Notes under the pieces: generated by a model
Told to the model about the DNA's origin: nothing
Seen by the model: the letters and a program-made list of their open reading frames with translations, nothing else
Databases searched by the model: none
Shown here: piece by piece, positions 36,591 through 47,811 of the stretch
Position numbering within the stretch: the first letter of the stretch is position 1
Layout: each line of letters starts with the position of its first letter
Source: Cycas panzhihuaensis
Taxonomy: Eukaryota; Cycadophyta
Assembly: GCA_023213395.1 (NCBI GenBank)
Contig: CM041465.1
Span: 57,915,741 to 57,979,740 of the forward strand
Direction: 5' to 3'
Length of the DNA: 64,000 bases
Position numbers and translations under genes: made by a program

Positions 36591-36912
36591 TGTCACGGGT
36601 TGCCATTACACCAAAAGCCCCGGGGTGATTTGGGAAGAGGACTTCCTTGTGATAGTTAGCGTCATGCGCTCCAACACTCCCCCGTCACAAGGAGTCGGTT
36701 GTACCTACACGGATTGGCATGTCCACCACGGCGTTCTTCGGTGGGACACAACGCCTTCACGGATATCCGGGTGCGCTACCGCGGTACACAAGACTGGATT
36801 TGAACCCTGGTCGCTCTGATACCACTTGTCACAGGTTGCCATTACACCAAAAGCCCCGGGGTGATTTGGGAAGAGGACTTCCTTGTGATAGTTAGCGTCA
36901 TGCGCTCCAACA
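36591..36912 (-). mobile_element. TRIM (terminal-repeat retrotransposon in miniature)
   Basis: 322 bp with two 86-bp LTRs (36591-36676 and 36827-36912) that differ at one visible base, bounded by TSD GGGTG (36586-36590 and 36913-36917). On the minus strand the 5' LTR begins TGTTGGAGCG; two bases after it is the PBS TGGTATCAGAGC (36824-36813), complementary to initiator tRNA-Met; a purine tract GACGGGGGAG (36686-36677) precedes the 3' LTR. The 150-bp interior has no open frame, so it moves only with outside help. The near-identity of the LTRs indicates recent insertion compared with its neighbours. Confidence 0.93.
36813..36824 (-). other. primer-binding site of the TRIM
   Basis: Exact initiator-Met form TGGTATCAGAGC on the minus strand. 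GGGTTCAAATCC, a match to the tRNA B-box pattern, follows six bases later. Confidence 0.85.
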
Positions 36913-37094
36913 GGGTGAAAGATGGGGACAAATAGGATGAGGTGTTATAAGCAATTTTTGTATTAGGGGATGAAGCATAATGAAAGGTAATGGGAGGTTT
37001 AGAACATCCTAATGGGAAAATTCTATAGGGGATGAAGAAATCTATGACCAGTCAGGTGAGCTAGGGTTAGGAAGAGAGACTAGGAGTTGTTCTA

Positions 37095-37455
37095 TGTTAG
37101 AGATAATGTTTAATTAGTTAATGTTAATGTTAATGAGTCCCCCTTAACTCTCTCATAGGATTATTAAATTGGGATATATTTAGTTATGTGCAAGATGATG
37201 CACACCTATTTATGTAAATGTCCCATTGGTAGACATAAGGGTTATTACATACGATTGAACAAGCATGAGGTGACTATGTACTATAAGTATGTATTCATAC
37301 CTAATGCAATAATTGGAGATGATCATTTCCCACAAGCTTTATTGTCTTCTGTGTATGCACATACTTCATTCTCTAGTTTGTTCATTTATTGTTTATATGT
37401 ATGTGTTTATTGTATATTCATATGTCCAATAGATCTGCCCTACTGTATTTCAACA
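37095..37455 (+). repeat. LTR copy L1
   Basis: Starts TGTTAGAGATAATG and ends TTCAACA, directly followed by a PBS (TGGCATCAAAGC, 37456-37467). It matches 38968 to about 39221 closely and 39222-39612 more distantly. Confidence 0.75.
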
Positions 37456-38509
37456 TGGCATCAAAGCAGGATAGTATGATCGATCCTTTGGAGTAGATTA
37501 AAGCAAGAAGATTGAATAGCCAAAGCTAGTCTGCATTTAAATTGGAATTTTGTTGTGCAAAGCCACTACAAATGATGTGCAGATTTGTTGTCGATGGCAA
37601 TCCTATCAAATAACACCCCTGTTACTGTTGGCTTGTTGGCCACTACTAGTGAATTGTCTCTCCAATTGCTATAATGGTAATAAATATTGTGGATGTCTAT
37701 TATCCACACAACTCACTGTTACTGCTACTGTTCACAGTTGAATTCATTTTAGTGTATTTAAGCATCATGAGAATTATGATTAGCACTTGTCTTTGAAGGC
37801 ATAGGATGAAAGGAATAGAATGGTTAAATCATAGAAAATTAGCTAAGACTTAAATTCGAGCCTAGGCAAATCATATTCTGAATTCATCAGAAAATATTGA
37901 GGTTGTGATCAATGGTGCACAAATGGATTCCACAAATTTGGGTCACCAAGAGCTCATGGATTCTCGATCTCTGTTGGATTCCAATGTACGATTGAGCTCA
38001 ATCAGTGGTGTTCCAAAAGGCCATGTTTGGAACCAAGACTTCATCTTGGACGGTGGAAGCAACGAAGGCATGTAGAATATATAGAACAACTTCGTTTCAA
38101 ATCTCAACAAAGTGTTATGCTCAGGGCTTCAAGGCACAATGATCATCTACTAAACTAATCATGATCTTCTCGTCTATCTTTATGGTTCTTCTTAGAGGAT
38201 AAGTTGCAATAAAAGACGTTACGATAGAATCAGAGCTTTTATCCAAGGTATATCTCTACTAAAGTGGCTACGATTTCTAGTCTTCTCTTATAGATAGGTT
38301 GAACATCAATCCTGGCATTCTTCAATAGTAATATGCCATCAAATCTTCTAGATTTGTGTCTTAATTTAACGCTTTGACTCCTCAAATAATGTTGAGAAAC
38401 ATTCCTAATTGTTTCTAATTTAAGAAGTTCCCTTTCTATGATTGAAATTAGAGACAAAAGTGTCAAACTTTCTTTGGTAACGACAACTTGAGAGTAGCAG
38501 CCCTAAAAC

Positions 38510-38960
38510 ATCCAATGTTTGCATTAAACTTTACGATGACTTGCTTACAAATGGTTACTATACCACCAGACTCTGGATTGTAATGCCTTCACTAGAATTT
38601 GCTCTAATAGTGGATTCTGGTACTACTGTTATGTATGTCTCATGTTCAACCTGTACCCCATGTGGTTGTCATCAAGATCCAAGTTTTCAACTGAATCTGT
38701 CAAGCTCTTATCGGCCTATAGAATGTGGGTTGGAGTGTAGAAATTGTGATATAGGCAGAAGGCAATGTAAATATGAGAGACCGTATGCAAAGATTAGCAC
38801 TAGCAGTCCAGTACTTCGGGAAGATATTGTATCATTTGCTAGTGACAGTGCACTTGGGCCACAATGTGTAGTATATGAGTATGAGAATTTAGAGATTGGT
38901 GATCTTTATCATCAACATGCAGATGGCATTATGGGGCTTGGCCGTGGGGGGGGGGGGGTG
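38510..38960 (+). pseudogene. A1-family aspartic protease fragment
   Basis: One uninterrupted frame encodes KLYDDLLTNGYYTTRLWI, then FALIVDSGTTVMYVSC with the first catalytic DSG motif, a Cys-rich loop (CSTCTPCGCHQDP and CGLECRNC), YERPYAKISTSSPVL, and GDLYHQHADGIMGLGRG. This is the N-terminal lobe of plant membrane- or secretion-linked A1 proteases of the nepenthesin-like group. It lacks the signal peptide, the second catalytic Asp lobe and the C-terminus. It runs straight into a poly-G tract and an LTR. The usual DTGS/DSGS reads DSGT here. The ATG at 38541 is internal. No function as a protease is expected. Confidence 0.8.
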
Positions 38961-38967
38961 GTGGTGG

Positions 38968-39221
38968 TGTTAGAGATGTTGTTTAATTAGTTAATGCAAA
39001 TGTTAAGGAGTCCCCCTTAACTTTCTCATAAGATTATTAAATTGGAATATATTAAGTTATGTGAAGGTGGTGCACACGTATTCATGTAAATGTCCCATTG
39101 GTGGACATAAGGGTGCTTACATATGATTGGACAAGTATGAGGTGACTATGTACTATAAGTATGTATTCATACATAATGCAATAATTGAAGATGATCATTT
39201 CCCATAAACTTTATTGTCTTA
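38968..39221 (+). repeat. LTR copy L2, partial
   Basis: Starts TGTTAGAGATGTTG and matches L1 through TTTATTGTCTT, then leaves it where L3 begins. Confidence 0.7.
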
Positions 39222-39612
39222 TAATGTGGATTTATGTATTAATGTTGAGTGTCCCTTTTATCTTTCCTTAACTCTCATAGATATATTATATTGGGATATT
39301 AAGATGCATGCATGGGGTCGCAGACCAATTCATATAATTATCCTATTGGAGGACATACAAGTTCTTACATATGATTGGACAAGTATGAGGTGACACGTAC
39401 TATAAGTATGTATTCATACTAATGCAATAATTGAAGATGATCATTTTCCACAAGCTTTGTTATATTATGTATCTGTACATACTTCATTTTACATTTGTTT
39501 CTTTATTGTTTTGTTATTAATCACCTCAAGCTTGTTGCATATTTTACTTTAATATTATTATCTTTCTAATATGATGATTACAAAGGTAAACTTTGAATCC
39601 TATCTTTTGACA
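39222..39612 (+). repeat. LTR copy L3
   Basis: More distant relative of L1 and L2 (shared CTTAACTCTCATAG, TGATTGGACAAGTATGAGGTGA in part and TACTATAAGTATGTATTCAT). It ends TTTTGACA followed by a PBS (TGGTATTAGAGC, 39613-39624), so its right end is a 5' LTR end. Confidence 0.65.
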
Positions 39613-40059
39613 TGGTATTAGAGCGAGTGTTGAATCCAAGCCTGCTCAGCCATGGTGAGGTGAAGATCTTGTGAATCAGAGTAGCTTGTTGGACCAATCT
39701 TTTTCCCCTATTGATAAGCCTTTTGAGCCAGAGTTTGAGCCTATTTATAAGCCAGTTTAGTGAGGTGCCATCGTGAAAGCTGTCATTGGAGAGCCCATTT
39801 GGTTCTTGTTCCCTTCGTTTGGCATCGTTCGATTGATAAACCCTAGTTCAGGAATGGCATGCGAAGATGGTAGGCCACCTATTAATGAATATTATGCATA
39901 ACATCCGTGAATGGAGACTTTCCATTAGAATGGTCTACGCTTGTTGGAATCTCTGCAAGAAAGGAGAAGGGAGCGCAACTGATGAAAAAAGAAAAAAAAG
40001 AGGCCCCTATGTGAATGAATATGACCGCCATGGAAAATCTCTACAAACGATGACTACCT
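39613..40059 (+). other. leader of an LTR element, interrupted by copia element 2
   Basis: Follows the PBS after L3. No gag is recognised. The sequence is cut at 40059 by copia element 2 and should continue at 45824. Confidence 0.45.
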
Positions 40060-40406
40060 TGTTAGAAGTATTGTACATTTCCATTTCATTTCATTTTAGG
40101 TTCATTAGCATAATTGCTCATATAGAATATTCTAGAGAGAGAATATACCTAGTCAATGTTTTAAAAGTCAAAGATACTCCAACTATTAATGAGGTAGTTT
40201 GAGCACACCAAAATTTATGGGAGCGTTGGAGTTGTTGAACCACCTCCTATGTTTAGATTTAGTGTAAAGTTATAAATATGTACTTGTACTATTCATCTTT
40301 TTTAATGAAAATTGGAGAGTTGAATTTTATTGACGTATCATCACTTTTTGCTTCATTATGCATGTGGTCTATGTTGTAAGGCTAGCTTATATCCCTCATT
40401 CTGACA
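40060..40406 (+). repeat. 5' LTR of copia element 2
   Basis: 347 bp, TG...CA, followed immediately by the PBS. Confidence 0.92.
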
Positions 40407-40652
40407 TGGTATCAGAGCACTCAAGTTCTGCCATGTATGATTATTAATGTATAAACTCTCTTCTGTCTAAAAATTGTTGCTCTTGTCATGATCTCAGTAG
40501 TACAAACCACTTGTCTCTCTAGCCTGTGCAGCCACTGAGTGTCAACCAATGAGAATTAGTTGCTAGGGCAGAAGGTTGTTGCTTAAACCTGGTACGTGTT
40601 TGTATGTGCTAACATACTACTCCATGTCACCAAACGAAAGTGCACGGAGGAT

Positions 40653-40905
40653 GGAAGACTGGATGATGCAGTCTTTGCGCAGACGACGGAAGATGCATGA
40701 CGCAAGTCCCTGCATGAAGAAGTTTGGGCACATGGGAGAAGACGACGGAAGACTGGACGGCACAGTCTCTGCATAGATGACGAAAGACGCATGGTGCAAG
40801 TCCCTACATGAAGAAGTCTGGGTGCACGAGAGAAGACGATGGAAGATTGGACGGCACAGTCTCTGCACGAAGACATCCGGGCGCACGGGAGACGAAGAAC
40901 GGAAG
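40653..40905 (+). repeat. 94-bp tandem repeat in the copia element 2 leader
   Basis: Units begin GGAAGACTGG at 40653 and 40747 and GGAAGATTGG at 40841; the third is partial. Each contains CAGTCT, GACGAAAGA/GACGGAAGA and CATGAAGAAGT words. The array lies between the PBS and gag and is much more GC-rich than the rest of the element. Long open frames on both strands here follow from the repeat. Confidence 0.85.
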
Positions 40906-41530
40906 ACGCAGTGCCACCATTTAGTGCCAGACAAGACATCAACAGAGAACGTACGGTGCAGGACGGAACGAACGCCAGACAGAACATCAACAGTGACGGA
41001 CAGAGATCGCCGGACGGGACGCTGATGGAGAATGGAAGTTTGCAAGTCGCCGGACAGTGAACGACAGACAAAAACTTTAGTCGTCGATTTATATAAATCT
41101 CAAAAAAGGGGGGGCTAATGTTTATAACCTTATGTTATAAACATTAGCATATTCACAAAAGAATATTCTAATACAAAACACCTTCTAAAAGCATAGTGTT
41201 AAGTTTTAAAAAGTTCTTTTCCTTCTTCCTTGAAAATATTATTTGTCAAATCAAAAAGGACTAATAATTGTTCCTCATAGTGGGTCTGATATGGAAGATT
41301 AGAATTGCAATTATATCTTTCTCAAGGTATTTAATGGAGTCATTTAGTATAGTGTAGTATATTCTTTTGAATGTGCTTATTCTATTTCCATTATTCTCTT
41401 TTGTCTTCCTCTTTAAAGTGTTATTCTTATTGTATCTTTAAGAATACCTTAAACTACCTTGCGGTCACTGAGTAAAATTAAAAGCTCATACTTGCGGTAG
41501 TGTAAGTACTTGTTTTAGTCACAAGTCATA

Positions 41531-42310
41531 ATGGCTTCAGTGAACATTAGAAGATACATACTGCCTGACTCACAAAAGCTTGATGGCAAAAACTATGTAA
41601 TTTGAAAATTTAAAATTTCCAACATTTTAGTTTTACAAAGGCTTATGGAGATCGTGGAAGAAAAAGATAAAAGGCCTGAATAAGACCCTGTCGATGAGAT
41701 CGAAGAAGCAACTTGGTTTGATAGAAACCAAAAAGCATTAGCAATTATTAATCTGTCTGTAGCTGATGAGTTGATCACTCATCTTCAAGGCAAGACACTT
41801 GCATCAGAAGCTTGGAAGACTCTTAAAGACTTTATTTGAAACAAAAAATGAAATTAGAGTCTTGTACCTTAGAAATCTATTCTATTCATGTAAAATGTCA
41901 AACAATGACTCTATCACTTCACATTTGCAAAAACTGAAAGAGATTAAAGAATAGTTTATAGCAGTAGGTGAAGATATACAAGATAGAGAACTTGTGAGCA
42001 TAACATTGAATAGCTTGCATGGAGGATTGCATATATTTGTGACAAGTATCTGTCTAACAAGTCAACTAGAACCTCTAACATTTGAGGAGTTAAGTGGCTT
42101 ACTGTTGCAAGAGGAACAACGTATGGGTTTCTATAATGAAGGTGGAAGTAGTACTATAGTACTTGCATCAAAATTCAAGAAAAAACCTACGAACCATGTT
42201 CCAAAGCATCAACCTCAAGCAAGCAACAACACTTGAAAATAAAAAAAAGATGTTACTTATAAATATTGCAACAAGAAAGGACATATTGAAATACAGTATT
42301 GGAAAGATAA
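41531..42310 (+). pseudogene. copia element 2 gag
   Basis: From ATG 41531 the frame reads MASVNIRRYILPDSQKLDG, a typical copia Gag start, then ALAIINLSVADELITHLQGK. Stops follow; the C-terminal part is open at 41994-42236 (LEPLTFEELSGLLLQEEQRM). The zinc knuckle at about 42265-42302 reads CNKKGHIEIQYW with the first Cys replaced by Tyr (KYC) and the last by Tyr, so RNA binding is probably lost. Confidence 0.8.
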
Positions 42311-42317
42311 GGATGAT

Positions 42318-43306
42318 ATGAAGAAAACAACTACTACTTTGTCAACAAAAGAAAATGACAAAGTATTTATAGTCAATGCTACAAGCCAAAATCTATGTGA
42401 ATGGTATGTTGATTCTGGAGCATCTAAACATATCACTTATCAAAAAGATTGGTTTGAAGAATTAAAGGAGTATAGCATTCCTCCCAATGTACTTGGAGAC
42501 AATAGTTAACATCCAGTTGTTGGTTACGGCACCATTTGTATTCGTCAGCCAAATTATGAAACCTTTAAGGTTTCTAATATGTTATTTGTACCCTCCTTCA
42601 AGCACAACTTATTATCTATTAGTTGTATAACTAAGCAAGACATCAAGGTAGAATTTGACAAGTCAAGGTGTTTGATGAAGAAAGACAATGATGTAATAGC
42701 TCAAAGTGTACATGAGAATGGAGTTTATAAATTCTCTGGCACTTATGAGCTTGGTCTTATTGCTAAAGATTTAGTTGACACTTTATGGCATGACCGATAT
42801 GGTCATTTGAATTATACCAATCTTCAGCTTATGCATAGATTGAACATGGTAAATAATTTACCTTCAATCAAGAAAACTAACAAAGTGTGTGAAGTTTGTG
42901 CACTTGGAAAGCTGCATAGGGAACCATTCTAGAAATCAAAGTGGCGAGCTAAGGAAAAGTTAGAGTTGGTACACTCTGACTTATGTGGGCCAATTTCACG
43001 ACACTCATATGGAGGAGCACAACATTTCATCACTTTTATTGATGATTTTGTTGGGTGTATCTCATTAAACACAAATCAGATGTTTTTGCAATGTTTAGGA
43101 AATTCAAGGTTGAAGCTGAGAATTATTCCAATAGAAAGATAAAAATCTTAAGAAGTGAAAGTGGAGGTGAATATATATCCAATGAATTCATCAAGTTTGC
43201 AAAAATCATGGAATACAACATCAACTTACAATCGCATACACTCCATAACAAAATGGTGTTGCAGAGCAAAAGAATCGTACAATTCTTGAAATCGCACGAT
43301 GTATGA
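42318..43306 (+). pseudogene. copia element 2 protease and integrase start
   Basis: The protease reads CEWYVDSGASKHIT. The GAG-pre-integrase zinc domain reads LWHDRYGHLNYTNL with CEVCALGK. The integrase core starts LVHSDLCGP and has FITFIDDF; the third block reads [14 protein letters not shown] where LRSDNGGEY is usual, so the second catalytic Asp is replaced by Glu. A stop at 42510, another at 42930 and a frameshift near 43050 break the frame. Confidence 0.85.
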
Positions 43307-44052
43307 TAAAGGCAAGAAAAGTTCCTAAAGGACTTTGGGAAGAAGCTGTTAATATAGTTGTGTACTTGTTAAATATTAGTCCTACCAAGGTAGTCAGAAA
43401 CATAACTCCTGAAGAAACTTGGACTAATGTAAAACCTTTTGCTTCACATCTTAGAATTTTTGGATGTATTGCTTATGTACATGTGCCATATGAAAGAAGG
43501 CACAAACTTGATGACAAGAGTACAAAATGTATTCTTGTAGGTTATAGGTTGACATCAAAAGTATATAGGCTTTGGAGCCTCACTGACCAGAAAATTGTCC
43601 TTAGTAGAGATGTTTTATTTCAAGAAACAGATGAAGATGATCAGCTCATTGTACTTGTTGAAGAAGAACAAAAACATAAAGGAAAAGAAATATGTGATAG
43701 TGAGGAAAGTAAAGAAAGTGATCATAGTGAAGCTTCCACCTCATCTACCCCTACTCCTATATCGTTTCCTAGTTCTTTAAAGAAATTGCCAAAATGGTAT
43801 TTGGAAACCATTCAAGATTCTGGAGAAGTAAATTTAGATTCAGGAATTCAAACAAGAAGCAAAACTAATCTTGTTTTAATGGCAAATCTCGTAAGTGTTG
43901 AGGAGCCACAAACATTTCATGAAGCCAAAGATGTGACTCATTGGCAAAATGCCATGAAGGAAGAGTATGACTCTATCATGAAAAATGACACTTGGGATCT
44001 TGTCAAATTACCTCCACGCAAAAAGGTAATTGGTTGCAGATGGCTGTATTGA
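43303..44052 (+). pseudogene. copia element 2 integrase C-terminus and linker
   Basis: Open for 249 codons: the integrase end (LWEEAVNIVVYLLNISPTK, TPEETWTNVKP, LRIFGCIAYVHVP and CILVGYR), a Ser/Glu-rich linker, then the start of the reverse transcriptase module (HWQNAMKEEYDSIMKNDTW and IGCRWLY) and a stop. This is the strongest run of intact copia coding sequence before the reverse transcriptase core. Confidence 0.85.
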
Positions 44053-45452
44053 GTCAAGTATCAATTCAATGGTGCCATAAAAAGATATAAAGCTTGACTT
44101 GTTGCAAAAGGCTATGCTCAAACACCTAGAATTAATTATGAAGAGACTTTCGCACCTGTAGCAAAGATGACTACTATAAGGATGTTGATTTCTCTTGCAG
44201 CTCAGATCGGTTGGGAGCTTCATCAAATGGATGTAAAAAATGCCTTCTTGAATGGCGTTTTGAATGAAGAAGTCTATATGAAACAACCAGAAGGGTTTGA
44301 AAAAGGAGGAAATGAACAACTTGTTTGCAAGTTGAAGAAAGCTCTTTATGGGCTTAAACAAGCACCAAGGGTGTGGTACTCACGCATTGATGAATACTTT
44401 GTCTCACTTGGATTCATAAGATGCGAATCAGATCATAGCTTATATGTGTTGCATAAGGATGATAATATCCTAATTGTAGCTTCGTATGTGGATGATCTTA
44501 TTTTGACTAGCTCTAATGTTGAAGGATCAGCATACTCAAAAAGCAACTATCAAAAGTTTTTGAAATGACTGATTTTGGTCTATTACACTTCTACCTAGGA
44601 ATGGAAATATGGCAGAAGAAAGATCATATCTTTGTATCTCAGTCAAAGTATGCTTATAATTTTTTAAAACGCTTCCATATGGAGAATTGTAAACCAAATG
44701 CTACTCCAATGGAAGTTGGTCTCAAATTGGTAAAAGAAAGTGATGATAAAACAGTAGATGAAACTCTATATAGGCAACTAGTGGGAAGTCTCATATATTT
44801 GACTAACACTAGACCTGATTTGAGTTATGTTGTTGGTATTGTATCAAGATATATGAATGCTCCTTCCATATCACATTGGAAAGTAGCAAAGCGCATTCTG
44901 AGATATGTTCGTGGAACTATTTGGTTTGGACTACTATTTCAAAAATCTTTTGAATTTGTACTACATGGATTCACCGATTCAGACTGGGCAAAAGATGCTG
45001 ACACAAGAAGATCTACATCAGGATATACATTTGCACTCAGTTCTGGGATGATCTCATGGAGCAGTAAATTGCAATCAACAATTTCCTTATCATCTACTAA
45101 AGTTGAATACAAAGCTGCAGTACACGCAACTTGTGAGGCTATTTGGCTTAGAGGACTTCTTAGCCACTTCAAACTTGTCCAAGATGAACCTACTCAATTA
45201 TTTTGTGATAATCAAGGAGCAATCCAACTGTCAAAGAATCCAATTTTCCACGCAAGGAGCAAACACATGGAAATTCATCATCATTTTATTCGGGAACAAG
45301 TGGAGAATGGTGTAGTGGAATTGATCTACTGTAGCTCAAGTGATCAAATTGCAGATTTACTCACCAAAGCATTGAGTCGTGAAAATTTTGAGACATTAAG
45401 GACATTAATGTTTGTAAGAGAAAATGAACTTAACATTATGGGAGGGTGTTAG
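44053..45452 (+). pseudogene. copia element 2 reverse transcriptase and RNase H
   Basis: After a stop the frame resumes with LVAKGYAQTPRINYEETFAP, then LHQMDVKNAFLNG carrying the first catalytic Asp and ASYVDDLILT carrying the YVDD pair. A frameshift near 44565 separates this from DFGLLHFYLGMEI. RNase H follows: GFTDSDWAKDADTRRSTSGY, STISLSSTKVEYKAA, CDNQGAIQLSKNP and KHMEIHHHFIREQ. The final stop lies seven bases inside the 3' LTR, as is common in copia elements. Confidence 0.9.
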
Positions 45453-45818
45453 AAGTAATGTACATTCCCATTTCATTTCATTTAAGTTCATTTTAGGTTC
45501 ATTAGAATAATTGCTCATATAGAATATTCTAGATGAGAATATTCTAGAGAGAGAATATACCTAGTCAATGTTCTAGAAATCAAAGATACTCCAACTATTA
45601 ATGAGGTACTTTGAGCACACCAAAATTTATGGGAGTGTTGGAGTTGTTGAACCACCTCCTATGTTTAGACTTAGTGTAAAGTTATAAATATCTACTTGTA
45701 CCATTCATCTTTTTTAATGAGAATTGGAGAGTTGAGTCTTATTAACGTATCATCACTTTTTGCTTCATTATGCATGTGGTCTATGTTGTAAGGCTAGCTT
45801 ATATCTCTCATTCTGACA
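45446..45818 (+). repeat. 3' LTR of copia element 2
   Basis: 373 bp. It contains a local duplication of the AATATTCTAGA segment and an extra TTAAGTTCAT-like word absent from the 5' LTR. Confidence 0.92.
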
Positions 45819-45823
45819 TACCT

Positions 45824-47418
45824 ACGTGGAAAAAAGAAGCCATGGAGAATTGATCGATTGATGAAGGAGAAAGGCGAAAGCGTTTGGTCATAGAGAAAAT
45901 GTTTTCCCGTCTGTCTATAGAATGGTGTCTACATGGAGGAAACTTATCATACAAGCACCTACTCATAGATGGTTGGAGGGATCGTTACGGCTATGAAGAG
46001 ATGGCACACAGAAGAGATGCTCAATCATCGTTGGTGAAAGAAATGTGCCATTGGTGATAAAAGAACAACCCACAAATCCAACTGCCACTGACCAGGCGAA
46101 GCTACAAAATGCCCGCAGATCACAGGCGACCAACACCCTACAATTGATGTGTGTATTGATACGCGTGGGAAGAGGAGTTGGAGATTGAATCACGCCACAA
46201 ATTTCCCGAAGAATCTACAGGTGGACAAAAGAATTTGAAGAACTCTGTAGGCCATATCATTGCCATAGCGAACGCCACTCACAATATGCAAACACAGTGC
46301 ACCCAACCCCTATACTGCCTATCGCACAACTCAAAGAAAGTTAGCCAGGAACTGAAGTCTGATCACGCCTGTGCATCGAGAAATCCACAAAATTTTTGAT
46401 GCAACCAGAATAAATTTCGAAACAAATTATTTGTAGAATTTTAAAATTTTACATTTAAAATGAAAATTGTAATTGCTTTTTATAAATTTTGAAATCCGTG
46501 GTTAGGGTTTAGTCCGTCAACAAAGAGGTCACGTGGAGAGCTCATACAACTGGGGGCTAAGCAGCGAAGGGGGCAGACTCCAAAATGCAGTTAATCATAT
46601 TGAAATGTTTTTGATTTTGCAAAATTGTTATTTGAAATTTGAATGATTTTTGAAATCCACCACCTATTTCTTAAGGATCGCGCAGATTTTCATGGGACAT
46701 TGGCATGTTTTCTATCATAACTTTTCACAAGGATGTTAGAATCAGGTGCCATCAGTTGTGTTAGAAAGACAACTTCGAGACGGTTGAAATGAGTGGTTGC
46801 ATGACATACTTCAGACAATAAATGACAGAGAAAATGAAGGGTAAAATTCATGCAAATGTTTAAAACTTCATAAAAAATGCATTTCATGATAATTTTCAAA
46901 TTTGTTCTCACATATCCTGCAGTTTCTTAGCATTCCTCACAATATGCTAAAGTTATTTCTACATTTAAATACAAGAAGAAGTATGTTTGGTTTAAAATTA
47001 AGCAAAAATTGCTAATTTATGACAATTTGAGGGCTCACATTGATGAAATTTCAGTAAAGTGTATTCATACATGTTGCACATCAATTTTTCCCCCTTGCAC
47101 ATATTCACATTTGGTTAAGTGCAATCCAAATACACTCACCAAATTGTCAAATCACCTGGTTTGATGCATCTTTTACCTAGTTTATTTAATACATGATCAC
47201 CACCTGCTATTTCTTATCCACCTAGTTATTTGACAATATGTTAGTTGTGAAGGTTCTCCAGTTAATATTCAGTAATTGAGGTTGACCAAATATTGAAGTT
47301 GCCATTGTTGATAGTGTTTAATGCAGCTCCACAGGTGAAGATATGAAGTCATGCAGAACTTCATATAATCCATGACAGTTAAGTCATAATGTTGATCCAT
47401 AACAATGAAGTCATGAAG
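45824..47418. other. unassigned stretch between two copia elements
   Basis: The left part should continue the LTR element interrupted at 40059. No gag, pol or host gene is recognised. An RGGGTTTAG-type word near 46500 and Phe/Lys-rich short frames have no support as genes. Confidence 0.35.
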
Positions 47419-47423
47419 ATGTT

Positions 47424-47799
47424 TGTTAATGTTATGCCCTAATGTTATTCTTTTATTATGTTATTACAAACGTTTGGTAATTTGGCCAACTGTCCAAATC
47501 AACGAACTTCTCTCCCATTTATTCCAGAATCTTTCATACATTCGGTGGCTGGAAGATTGGGGAGATAGGATCTCGTTAGTACGTAGGTAAAAGGTTCCAG
47601 TCAGTAAGAGAGGGAGGATGAGATCCTCAACATGCTCCCATGTATATTCATTATTATTATTATAATATTATAATTATTTTCGAGGTGGTTTTTTATCCCC
47701 TAAAAGGGTTTTCCACCTGCCAGAGCTGGTGCACCTGTGTGTCTTGCTGAATGGATTGCTTTCATATATATTGAGCAATTGTTTGTACCCTCTCGCACA
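47424..47799 (+). repeat. 5' LTR of copia element 3
   Basis: 376 bp, TGTTAATG...CGCACA. Its last ~135 bp recur at 52516-52650. Confidence 0.85.
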
Positions 47800-47811
47800 T
47801 GGTATCAGAGC

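Larger units (their letters stand above)
37095..39221 (+). mobile_element. LTR element carrying an aspartic protease gene fragment
   Basis: Bounded on the left by LTR L1 and on the right by LTR L2 (from 38968), with a PBS at 37456 and a G-run (38946-38958) in the polypurine-tract position. The interior has no gag or pol; instead 38510-38960 encodes a plant aspartic protease segment, and 37860-38070 on the plus strand has a 70-codon open stretch of unknown origin. This is the layout of a non-autonomous LTR element that has captured host gene sequence. The end of L2 is lost or merged with a third LTR, so no TSD could be checked. Confidence 0.55.
40060..45818 (+). mobile_element. Ty1/copia element 2, full length
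   Basis: 5759 bp with LTRs at 40060-40406 and 45446-45818 (TGTTAGAAGTA...CTGACA), TSD TACCT (40055-40059 and 45819-45823), PBS TGGTATCAGAGC (40407-40418) and purine tract ATGGGAGGG (45437-45445). Internally the copia order gag, protease, integrase, reverse transcriptase, RNase H is complete on the plus strand. A handful of stops and at least two frame changes prevent a full polyprotein. The LTRs differ by about 26 bp of small insertions near their starts. Confidence 0.93.

Noticed and set aside
36800-36826. tRNA gene suggested by the B-box-like GGGTTCAAATCC
   Set aside because: No cloverleaf or A-box at the right distance; the sequence is the PBS and interior of a TRIM.
40653-40905. CRISPR-like array
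   Set aside because: The units are contiguous 94-bp tandem repeats without spacers, in a plant retroelement.
40583-41071. 162- and 142-codon minus-strand frames
   Set aside because: They overlie the 94-bp tandem repeat in the leader of a plus-strand copia element and are open because the repeat lacks stops; no similarity recognised.
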